64,000 bases of DNA, from NCBI GenBank assembly GCA_018806985.1, contig JADANN010000352.1, forward strand, positions 806,001-870,000, read 5' to 3'. Under the pieces are notes generated by a model that was not told the DNA's origin, searched no databases, and saw nothing but the letters and a program-made list of their open reading frames with translations. Positions 55,516 through 64,000 of this stretch are shown here, in pieces. Source of the DNA: Angiostrongylus vasorum. Its lineage: Eukaryota > Nematoda > Chromadorea > Rhabditida > Metastrongylidae. How positions within the stretch are numbered: the first letter of the stretch is position 1; each line of letters starts with the position of its first letter. A program made the position numbers and the translations under genes.

Positions 55516-56803
55516 TTTGATTATATACGAAAAGTATTGTGAAAGCGAAGCAGACACCGTTTAGCCGCCTCCCATTAATGCCACCCTTGTTTTAGCATTT
55601 TATATGTGACAGAGGCCGAATAACTTTCTGAAATGGTACTTTTACGGGTCACTCCACTGACATCGATGATGGCATTCTCGAAGAACGATGAACTATTTGT
55701 CGTAGAATCGAGGTACTCCGTGCCAACGTCCCTGACCCAACTGTCCATTTAGCATCCTACTGTCCACATAGGAATACTGTCCAACCATGGTGATTAACGT
55801 CTTCCGAAATGTAACCGGTATATTCAACACCTGTAGTGATGTGTTTAAAAAAAAGTTGAGAACAGATTGGCAAAAAGGATTGGAGCGTTCTCTCAGACGA
55901 CAAGATACAACATAGGATTGTTTTTGGGGTAAATAAAGCACCTGTCATTGCAGCTGCGGACCAATTCTTGGACCATAGAACTCTCGCAGAAGAACGTCCT
56001 TAGTATGTAAGAAATCGGTGGTACAGTATAATTATGCGATCCCTCAGCAAAAAACGATATGAGTTTTAATGCAGAACTTCAACCAAGCCAAAAACCACTA
56101 AGCTTCAAAATTTGTCAAACTTCATAAATAGCTAAGTAATATAAATGTCAATTAATAACACTACAAAACCAGTTGATCGACCGAAAAATGGTAATAGCAA
56201 GTTATGAACAAAACGAAACACAACGAAGAAAGCAAGCCTCGAAAAATATGCTGGTGAGCATGTGTAAGTCACGTTTTGGTTTTACCACCACCGATCTTCG
56301 CTTGAATACTTCCGCCACCGATTGCAAAGCCATCCCCGCAATCCTTTAACGAGATAAAGGTACAGACACTGCTTCTTGGACCACTGTTTATAAACATCAA
56401 CAAAAAAGCCAGCAACAACTGATATTCGAAACTTCGAAGCAATAATTCACGTCTGGTGGTAAGATTCGCAATCCTGGTCATCCATGGTCGCATCAACACT
56501 GTTTGATCCAATACGAAGAGAGTCGAACACGGAACTCAGGTCTACGATAGGCACTTTGTTCTCGCGAAGCATTTCTCTAAAAAGAAGTACTACTTCTTGT
56601 TCAAAGTTTTCTCAGTTATAAATTAAGTTAGTGACGAAAACGAAACGTCAGCTGTGGTACTGAAATGGCGTCAAAAACTGTAATCGACAATACTAAATTT
56701 AGTTAAATGCTTCCCAATAATAAATGTCGCAAACTAACAAGAATATCCATATAAGGGAAAAACGAAGAGTTAAAACGTGTAACGTACTTCGATAAAGAAA
56801 ACT
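55516..56803. other. 3' flank of the NADAR gene, otherwise no gene
   Basis: The minus-strand gene at 56804 ends here; no AATAAA was found in the first 200 bases after its stop. Short frames (55693-55948, 56269-56511 minus) show no domain. Confidence 0.4.
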
Positions 56804-56907
56804 TTACACTACAGACCTAAGCTGCATGAGAATAACGCCGAGCACATTCCGACCTTGTGCAAAGTTTGGACAATTAACAACAGATTCGGTGGTCAACGGA
56901 AATGTAG
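56804..56907 (-). CDS. NADAR gene, last exon with stop
   Basis: 104 nt from acceptor ATCCCAG. Encodes NCPNFAQGRNVLGVILMQLR and SVV then TAA. The GRNxLG-x-x-LM-x-LR end is typical of the family's C-terminal helix. Confidence 0.88.
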
Positions 56908-58325
56908 CTGGGATCTAGAAAGCCATATTTTACTAACCCAAGGAAAAACTGAAGTATACAGCTCAGAAATAACTAGAACACCATATGGAAAAGAGGAGAT
57001 AGACCCTCACTCTAATAGTGGTAGCACCGTTTGCCTTCATACTTTCACACCATTTCCTCACTTGTGCATGCCTACACCTAGAAAAAGCAACTAATACTTG
57101 GTAAAAGAATTGTAAAACTAAATTGTTTTGTTTCAGAACCAATGAACTAAGCAAAAACAATGGTCCCTACCCTGCGCCATATATACTATCGCCGGGAAAA
57201 GCATGAACCAAAATTTTCCTACCACTTTCCGATAAAGCCTGACGAAGCACCACGGACTGTGAGACCTAGAAGGCACTTACTTCAGTGTTAATAAATAAAC
57301 ATTGCATTCAAGCACAGTTAGTCCCCACACACTTACATCTCGCAAACATTGGAGCGATTACCTTTGCAAGAAGCACCTTCTGCATAATTTCCAAGCCTTT
57401 GGAGTATCGCCATTCATCAACTTTCTTTTTATCCACCTGAAAAAGTGCTATGTACCAATTCGTAAACAGTTACTGCCTCCCAAAACCTTATCTGGTACAA
57501 AAACGTCAAAGTTTCGATATTAATGGTGGTTATCGCCATGACTTCTCTGGTGTCTAGGAGTCTAACGGTGATATACAGCGGAGGTTTCATCCCTTTATCA
57601 GCGTTGTGTTGAATAAGCTATCGCATGAGTATAAAAATTAAGAGTAAACAACCCATATGCGGCAAAATAAACGACCGACAAGAAAATGAGTTCATATTAA
57701 TCCGCGATAGGCGGTCTGCGCAACATACATGCAGAAGTCAACTTGAGTAGGAATCTAAACGCTTCAAGGTTGTAAGCGCTATGAAAGTTACAGCAAAAGA
57801 GATTGTATAGTCCTAGCAAGTCCACATGTTCTCAAAACTGCCTTCAGTTGCAGAAAAATAGGTATATCACGAATATGTCAAACGGAAATAGTGATAAGAT
57901 CTATACGATCCCTTGACAAGACCTACTTCGTTACCAGTAGTTTCACTTGCAACACCTTAAATTACTGAGTAACTCGAGCACTCAGCAGTCTCTGTTTGTT
58001 CTTGTCGTGTGTCAAAGCTGTTCAGTGGGCTCCGCTCGCCTAAGGAACTTTGAAAGAATTCACATTTTTCGTATGACTTCTCCACTTCTGCCGTTTTTCA
58101 CGGAAGCGTTGCACTGGAAAACTGTCTTGCCATGGCACAAGCGTATTATAACTTGGATTCTGGATGGTGAGCTTAACTACTTAGCTTGACTCGCTAAACT
58201 AGTATTCGAACCTACCGCTGTACGTCGCAGTTCGACAACAAGAGAATCTTCATCATAACCTGTGATAAGGAACGACACTGCATTGCATAATGAGTCGCAG
58301 AAGTACATATATATATATATATATG

Positions 58326-58358
<33 letters not shown>

Positions 58359-61329
58359 GTTGTACGAATATAAATATAAGCAAATGTATATACAAATCAA
58401 AGATAAAGCTTTTGGCGTTGATCCCTGATGGGTGCACCATACAATTGACTTCAATAAGCATCGCTAGAGGTAACTGAAGGCATATTTGGCCTAGACATAA
58501 TGACTTACAGAGGTCTATAGACAAACAAAGTCAGTGCTGCTACTCTCTCATAAGTCTGGTAGCAATTTTCCGACTCCGCAGGTATGGAGGGATTGGTCAG
58601 TACTGGGGCGCTTGATCGAACCAATGACCACATGTGCATTGCAGGGCACACCTAGCCATTCGACGACTGGTCTTCAATGGTCGTACGCAGCCCAGCAAAA
58701 TTTTTATTTTTTCGGAGATTTGGTAGTTTAGCTATCGTGGTTCCCTGGAGTCCCGATGTCAGCCTAGACAAAGTCTGCCTCAAATCCTCACCAATCCACC
58801 CAGTCGCCACCCTTGTGGATCAGAGAGATTTGCCACCATGCGACTAGTTTGCTACTAGGACGGTGACATTGGTTGGTATTGGTTTACTCTTAACTGGGCT
58901 TCTTGATGGGAACGCCAGACTCCTTATCAGCTTCGGAGAGCTTGCCAGGGAGATGAATCCCCTCACTGTACATCGCAGCCTGACACCCAGGAAAACCTTG
59001 CAGCCATGATGTGGCGGTAAACAGTTGCGAGGTATACACATATAATACATATATATATATATATATATATAAATAGATGTGTAAATATACATACATATAC
59101 ATATATACATGTGTGCATATACATTCATAAAAATCTACAAACTGCTTCTCAACGCTGACAGATCATAGTTATTACAATAGCAAAACGTACATTATTCAAT
59201 CGAATTACTTCCTTTGCAATTTGACTGAAACTTTTGTCCCTACGTTCGTTAAATCCAACTTTACCATCAAGTCGGCGACCTTGTTCATCCCTAACTGTTT
59301 CAGTCAGTCTATCACTGACGGTCCCACAGAGGTCGTGTACTTTTTGAATTTGGTAATAATGGTCTCCACTTTCGTAAATTTTTCCTTCAATCAGCACTGG
59401 AAAGGTGTGTTGTGTTGTGAAAATGCTAGAAAACCCGTGGAAACAGATGAAATTGTCAGGATCAATAGATAAAGTAATGGCCGGAGAATCATCAGGAAGT
59501 GGTGCAAACTAAAGAAAGAATCATCAGGAAGTGGTGCAAACTAAAGAAAGAAGTTTACCATGCTTAAAAAATGTTTTTCAACCTAGGATATTCGTAGGTT
59601 CAAAACAGCTTAACGACTAGGAAATCTCAGTAACAACTATACTTACTGGAATGTCCATAGGATTATTATTAGGCTTCATAATATATCTACGACCATAACT
59701 TCGTCCACTACGACCTCCACGCATCACTGCATATCCACCCCGAGGCATCCCGGGTCCAAATGGTACGTAGCTCATGTTCCTTCTCACACCTTACATGAAA
59801 CAGAACAGTATTATACACCTGCTATAAAGGGCTACATTGGGTCAAGAAATCCGCAAACAGAGATTATAAATGAAAACGACAACGGTCATCGATGTGAAAA
59901 TAAGAAGAAAATGTCCCACCCAAGCTTGAAGACGGCCGTCCTTTCTTTGTTTTGGCGTCACTACTACCTGGTTGGAGTCTACGCAGCTGCTTAGTACTAT
60001 TTTTAGGCGAAATGATTTTAACCACAGATATATCGGGCTTCTCAGGAGATGTGCAGATTATTCCAGGCTTTTCTGGAGAACTGCGAATTCTGCCAGGCTT
60101 TTGATCGTCTATAATACAAGCCAATATTATTGATAAAAAGAAACAATTTGGAGTAAGCGAGTCAAACAAGCACACAACAGAATGCTGAAGTTCAGAGGAA
60201 ACCCACCACTATGTGGTGTATCCTCAGCTTTACAAACTTGCGCAGTGCTAGATGACGACTCCGGAATACTAAATCGACCTGAAGACTTCCTTTTACCAAG
60301 TGGAACTTTCTGTGGCTGCTGGCCTATTATCTACAAAGTGTAATTATAAAAGCAGTAGAAATTGAAGATGGTTTGATGGAAAGCTGCACAGAGCAAACCT
60401 TTCTTGCCCACGGCTTGGGTTTCGGATTATGCTGACGATAACGGGGAATCAATGCACGACTATTCTAAATGAAATTAAGAAAACCTTTTAAACACCATCA
60501 AAACTCAATATCGTGGCGACATCCTCTTCTGTATTATAAACTAGTTTGAACATTGCATCATCTTACCAATACTTCCGCTGCTCCCTATCACTCTTTCACT
60601 AGCACAAGTGCCATTGCCTTCATCTCTCAAATGTAAGCAACCGATAGCTCTTTAAAGCTCTCGGCATTGATCAATCCCTGAGGGATGCACCATGCATTCG
60701 ACTTCATTAAGCATCGTTTGGAGGTCACTGAATACATATCTGGCCTTTACAATGACTCGCGGTTGCCTACCGATGTATCGAGCCAGCGCTGCTATCCTCC
60801 CAAACAAGTCTGGCACCAATTTGCCGACTTCGAATGCATGGAAGGCTGGGCGCGCCATGGGCGCGGAGATCGATCCCATGTGTATTGCAAAGCGCCTCCG
60901 ACCACTACCACATGTGCCCACCAAGCAACCGAAAACTACATGAAATCACTAAGTCGGGTGTCGCACTTGTTAAAATACACCGGCCATTTTTAGTCACTTA
61001 TTTAATCTCGTGAATGTTGCTGGAAATGTCAACGCTGAACTCTCTTCATTTGTTTGTTCAGATCCAACCACTTCCTGTTTAGTTTTTAATAGCCATACAT
61101 TTCCTAAACTGTGAAATTTCCAAATATGACATCATATGACACAATATGACATGGTTCCAGATATTCAATTGTTTTGGAGATTTTGCTCGTAAACATCTTG
61201 TTGATGTCAGCAAACATGCTTTAAAAACAGTGTAAAACCAACCTGATATGGTTGCAAAATATCTTGAGAAAACACGGATTTTGAATAACTTGGAAACGCA
61301 GGATTGTATTCGTCTGGTGATGGAACGTA
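56804..61329 (-). CDS. NADAR-domain (YbiA/DUF1768-like) protein, 5' end missing
   Basis: Ten exons on the minus strand (61329-61243, 60464-60399, 60330-60207, 60108-59920, 59789-59647, 59508-59191, 57436-57362, 57265-57171, 57077-57043, 56907-56804) join in phase with GT-AG introns into 1,236 nt: 411 residues plus a stop. Residues 1-203 are low-complexity: a Lys/Pro/Ser-rich part with two SPEKPxI repeats, then a Gly/Arg-rich stretch (GPGMPRGGYAVMRGG). From about residue 222 to the end there is a NADAR fold: FHGFSSIFTTQHTFPVL, YESGDHYYQIQK, KVDEWRYSKGLEIMQ, LSESGRKILVHAFPGDS, GRNVLGVILMQLR. NADAR proteins hydrolyse N-glycosidic or ADP-ribosyl-type bonds (YbiA on riboflavin intermediates; DarT-linked NADARs on ADP-ribosylated guanine). 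The substrate here is unknown. The first exon found starts at an acceptor, so earlier exons lie upstream, unlocated. Introns hold SINE-A and element C copies. Confidence 0.85.
57043..57077 (-). CDS. NADAR gene, ninth exon (microexon)
   Basis: 35 nt. Encodes CRHAQVRKWCE. Acceptor TTTTTCTAG, donor AAA|GTATGA. Only this choice keeps the phase between its neighbours. Confidence 0.75.
57171..57265 (-). CDS. NADAR gene, eighth exon
   Basis: 95 nt, ends in phase 2. Encodes LRQALSESGRKILVHAF and PGDSIYGAG, matching the usual LL-x-TG...LVEA...WG-x-G block with H for E and Y for W. Confidence 0.88.
57362..57436 (-). CDS. NADAR gene, seventh exon
   Basis: 75 nt, phase 0. Encodes VDKKKVDEWRYSKG and EIMQKVLLAK, the conserved W-containing helix. 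Acceptor TTTTTCAG. Confidence 0.9.
58306..58358. repeat. (TA)n microsatellite
   Basis: About 53 bp with GTA/ACA interruptions, in the sixth-to-seventh exon intron of the NADAR gene. Confidence 0.9.
58400..58660 (-). mobile_element. SINE-A copy in NADAR intron
   Basis: AAGATAAAGCTTTTGGCGTTG tail side, full body, and head with GCTTGATCGAACCAATGACC. Same strand as the host gene. Confidence 0.85.
58675..59030 (+). mobile_element. Element C copy in NADAR intron
   Basis: From about CGTACGCAGCCCAGC through ATTTTTTCGGAGATTTGGTA to GGCGGTAAACAGTTGCGAGG. Antisense to the gene, followed by a TA-rich tail. Confidence 0.85.
59036..59112. repeat. (TA)n / (ATAC)n tract
   Basis: TA-rich tract at the 3' end of the element C copy. 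Confidence 0.9.
59191..59508 (-). CDS. NADAR gene, sixth exon (domain start)
   Basis: 318 nt, phase 0. Encodes the first NADAR half through AKEVIRLNN; donor AAT|GTACGT. Its acceptor lies in a 32-bp tandem duplication, so a second copy of the acceptor sits 32 bases upstream; using it would shift the frame. Confidence 0.9.
59487..59550. repeat. 32-bp perfect tandem duplication over a splice acceptor
   Basis: Units 59487-59518 and 59519-59550 are identical. Each contains the polypyrimidine tract, AG and first codons (minus strand TTTGCACCACTTCCTGATGA) of the sixth NADAR exon. Confidence 0.95.
59647..59789 (-). CDS. NADAR gene, fifth exon (Gly/Arg-rich)
   Basis: 143 nt. Encodes MSYVPFGPGMPRGGYAVMRG and SGRSYGRRYIMKPNN, a possible RNA- or nucleic-acid-binding stretch. 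Donor CCA|GTAAGT is consensus. Confidence 0.88.
59920..60108 (-). CDS. NADAR gene, fourth exon
   Basis: 189 nt. Contains the near-repeats RSSPEKPGI and CTSPEKPDI and a basic tail. Donor TTGG|GTGGGA. Confidence 0.85.
60207..60330 (-). CDS. NADAR gene, third exon
   Basis: 124 nt, ends in phase 1. Encodes a Lys/Ser-rich segment (KVPLGKRKSSGRFSIPESSS). Donor AGTG|GTGGGT. Confidence 0.75.
60399..60464 (-). CDS. NADAR gene, second exon
   Basis: 66 nt, phase 0. Encodes NSRALIPRYRQHNPKPKPWA. Acceptor TCATTTAG, donor AAG|GTTTGC. Confidence 0.7.
60635..60644. repeat. Target-site duplication, left (10 bp)
   Basis: AAGCAACCGA, exact copy at 60923-60932. Confidence 0.88.
60645..60922 (-). mobile_element. 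SINE-A copy in NADAR intron, with TSD
   Basis: 278 bp, full length, well preserved. The head on the minus strand includes GGTAGTGGTCGGAGGCGC and a CATGGGATCGATC B-box region. Same strand as the gene. Confidence 0.92.
60923..60932. repeat. Target-site duplication, right (10 bp)
   Basis: Exact copy of 60635-60644. Confidence 0.88.
61243..61329 (-). CDS. NADAR gene, first exon found
   Basis: 87 nt, phase 0 in and out. Acceptor TTTTGCAG, donor CAG|GTTGGT. Encodes YVPSPDEYNPAFPSY and on. Being internal, it shows that the gene extends upstream. Assignment to the same gene is by strand, phase and position. Confidence 0.6.
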
Positions 61330-62124
61330 CTGCAAAAAAATATTTTAAGGATAACTGAGAACCATTTAGAATATTAACTCTTAAAATCAGTAAAAATTAA
61401 ACTTATTTTTTGGCACCGTTGCCTATCAGTAATGCAAAAATTATGGAAAGACAATACAAGGAACAATTTGTACAAGCAGTGTAATAGAAAAAAAGTGGAT
61501 TTTTTCTACTAATTAAAAAAAACATGTGTATTCTAGGACCTCAAGAGAGAAGCTAAAGACCGAAGGTGTTCCCGCTGGATTTTTTAAGGCAGCAGAATGT
61601 TTGTTCTCATTTACAACATGCGTCCTTCCAAATAACATGCACATTTTAACAGCACAAGAAAGAATGCGTTTTCATTCCAAAAGATAGAAGAACGTTCGTT
61701 AAAATCCAAAATGCACTTCGAAATTATCGTACGTGAAATAAGCAGACTAGGTAAAGCCGAAGTCAAAGGAGAACCGGTAGAATACAAAACACATGACTGC
61801 TACTGAAAGAGAAACCTCTAAGCTCAGCCACCAAATACAGTTGACGTTTCTCACCACAAGCAAGATTATCGATGGTTAATTCCAACGAAGCAAAGAAACT
61901 GGAATGAGAGAGAGTCACTCAAACAGAAACAAATTTGCTGAGCTAGGGTCTCACCGATGCATAGAAAAAAACCTTTCCAAAACTAGCGATAACATTCAGA
62001 GATCACTATCTACTTTGCTAGCGTGATGAGTCGTCTAAATCCTACAAATAAGAACCCAGCCCCACAGAGAAAGGAGCGCAGTGAAACAATTATTTTAAGG
62101 AAATAACGCTCCAACCGATTCCAT
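61330..62124. other. Upstream of known NADAR exons; no further exon identified
   Basis: No in-phase exon with convincing acceptor and donor was found. The start of the gene may lie here in an unrecognised small exon or beyond the window. Confidence 0.35.
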
Positions 62125-64000
62125 TACCTACATCATTGTCGCCTCGACGATCATCGAATGCCTTGACTGGGAGGTTAGCACATTAGGTATTGCTTGTCCT
62201 AGAGACTTGCAAGGCATCATCTTCCGACTAGAATCTGCATATAGCTCTCCCCCCGTCGCGTCGGTAGGCTTTTCGCTGTATGCTGAACATTCCGAGGAGC
62301 CCAGTCGCTAACGGTTCTTGTTCAACAGTTGCCGTTCATGGACATTACCATTACATGTCCAGCCCACCTCCGACAATTTGGCGTAAAGAATGGCGTCGCT
62401 GAATTTGTATCATTGACGTGGCTCAAATCTTTTGATCCGTTCTCTCGACTAGGCATCTGTAACACTAAGTGGTCATTCATTCTGCTTACGTAACGACCTG
62501 GTCTCCGGAGCATATATTGTGGAAGGAAGAATCGTGAGGTCGAAAAGGTGAGCGCGAAGTCGCCTGTTCTTAGTTCTCTACATTAGATTTCCGATGCTTC
62601 AGAAAAGATAAACATGACTGGGGCATTTGAAGCTGTTCATTTTCCTGAGTGCGAATGACGAGTCAGAAACAAATCCGCTTCTCAGAAATATCGGTTTTGT
62701 GAGATTTAGTCGAAGACCAATCGTTTCACAGGCTTTGTCAAAGTCGGCTAGCAATCGTTCTGCTTAGCTTATTCTTGGTGTCATAAGAACGACATCATAA
62801 ACAAAGCAAAGATGGTGTAAATGCTGACCATCCATTTCCACTCTCATGTTGTCTTATTCCGATGCTCACATGACGTTCTGGAATATGCCAGCAAATAGTT
62901 TTGATGAGACTGCATTGCCTTTTCTAGCAACTGTTTTATGTCAATTTTAATATCCTTATAGAACAGCAATATCTTGGCTGCAAAATTTTTATATAGCTCA
63001 TGAAGAATCTTTATATACTGAATAAGGACGCTCTGGCTATAACTGTTTCTACCTCCACTGAGCCAAAAGCTTTCCCTAAATCGATGAAAGTCAGATCGAA
63101 TGCTCTATTGTACTCTTGCTAGACAGCCAGCACATCGGGCGATAGCTAGCGATGCCGCAGAGGTGATCCTTCTCGCACAATAAAACAGTCCTGCTCGTCT
63201 TCCATTGGATGGGAACCATGTGTTATGACAGGTAACGTACGAAAAGCCGAGTGTGTGTTGATGAAGACTGGCAGAAGGTTCTTACGGGTTATATCCTATC
63301 AAGAGCGATTGTTGTTCGATTCTTCACCGACGAAACAGCATGTGGAATTTCGGAGGAGAAAACCGATCGGACGACATATTCATGCTCCTTTATTTCATTT
63401 GAAGAGAGGAGGATGTAGCTATTGAAGAGAATCGAGTAGTAATTGTGAACGATTTTCTCCAAAGCCTTTCTGAAAACTGTAACTCTTCCCTCTGTGCGTC
63501 AGAATGCAAGCATCTTGGTCTTGTATTTGGCGAGGCTTCGGTGGGCTTTGCCAATGCTTTTTCCAGCCTCTGCAACATCGATCATAACGGCCATTCCTCT
63601 TTTTAAGATCTTCTACCAGTTTCCTTCACGGCTTTGAAAGTTCGGATGCAAGTCTGCGACTACTTATGGGTCATACGACTCCATATTGGCACATTACTTG
63701 CAGTTGGTAAGCAATGACCAGTTATCTGAATCGGTACTAATTCATGGTAGTTTTGAGACCTGCTTTTTTTTCACTTTCGGCTTTTTTCTCCTTTCCGCGC
63801 AAAACAGAATCTTGAGCGAAAAAAGAGAGTGATTCGGTGTCGTGCAAAATATTGAAAAAAAGCATCATCGATTAGTCAAAAGCTTCCACTTAATGTTATG
63901 TGGTCCATTACGTTGCGGTACTTTCCAATGGTGGAAGAAGTTGAGAAGGTACTCCCTCTTCCAGCGTTGAGAGTGAGGCTTCGGAAATCGACGATTACTA
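62125..64000 (-). pseudogene. RTE-type LINE, diverged copy 5 (runs off the window)
   Basis: Antisense LINE sequence. From left to right it follows the 3' end (CGACGATCATCGAATGCC), the C-terminal region (ATTACATGTCCAGCCCACCT matches IRWAGHVM on the minus strand), the reverse transcriptase (AAACAAAGCAAAGATGGTGT near the catalytic block, with an altered FADD) and, near the end, endonuclease-linker sequence (CCTTTCCGCGCAAAACAGAA; CCAGCGTTGAGAGTGAGGC). More diverged from copies 1-3 than they are from each other, with many stops. It lies directly 5' of the known NADAR exons on the same strand, so if more exons exist beyond the window it is intronic. Confidence 0.85.

Overview
The window looks like nuclear DNA of a parasitic strongylid nematode, most likely a hookworm or close relative. 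This is inferred from the RTE-type LINE family, the dense tRNA-derived SINEs and fold-back elements, the intron-exon style of the one clear gene, and a eukaryotic tRNA-Cys. There are no bacterial operons, ribosome binding sites or CRISPR arrays. Almost everything between 1 and 56.8 kb is transposon-derived or unassigned AT-rich DNA. Many of the open frames are fragments of these repeats or simple-repeat artefacts.

Layout. 0-12 kb: a SINE, a decayed RTE LINE (1.3-5.1 kb) carrying a nested fold-back insertion, a (TTG)n-centred fold-back element (6.35-6.7 kb), a full-length RTE LINE with a perfect 17-bp target-site duplication (7.47-10.9 kb), a SINE, and a 650-bp fold-back element. 12-25 kb: two small candidate single-exon ORFs (12.0 and 14.5 kb) and many copies of a fold-back, tRNA-like repeat (element D), one forming a near-perfect 125-bp-arm hairpin at 16.6 kb. 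25-33 kb: an open frame broken by one stop and a SINE, several target-site-flanked repeats, and a 1.1-kb inverted duplication at 31.5-32.6 kb whose two arms share a reading frame. 34.4 kb: a tRNA-Cys(GCA) gene on the minus strand inside a duplicated flank. 37-49 kb: truncated RTE pieces, an internally deleted near-full-length RTE (41.6-44.8 kb), microsatellites and more repeats. 50.2-51.4 kb: a dead mariner transposon with element C inserted.

56.8-61.3 kb (minus strand): the only convincing multi-exon host gene. Ten exons join in perfect phase into a 411-residue C-terminal portion of a protein with a low-complexity, Arg/Gly-containing N-terminal part and a C-terminal NADAR (YbiA/DUF1768-like) domain. 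SINE-A and element C copies sit in its introns. 62.1-64.0 kb: a diverged antisense RTE copy that runs off the window.

Family names used here are mine. SINE-A: about 280 bp, tRNA-derived, tail of GGATAAA-like units. SINE-B: about 360 bp, tRNA-derived. Element C: about 360-390 bp, SINE-like, often next to (TA)n. Element D: about 325 bp, tRNA-like, with self-complementary ends. FB: fold-back elements with a shared terminal motif. Boundaries of diverged repeats are good to roughly 10-30 bp unless a target-site duplication fixes them.
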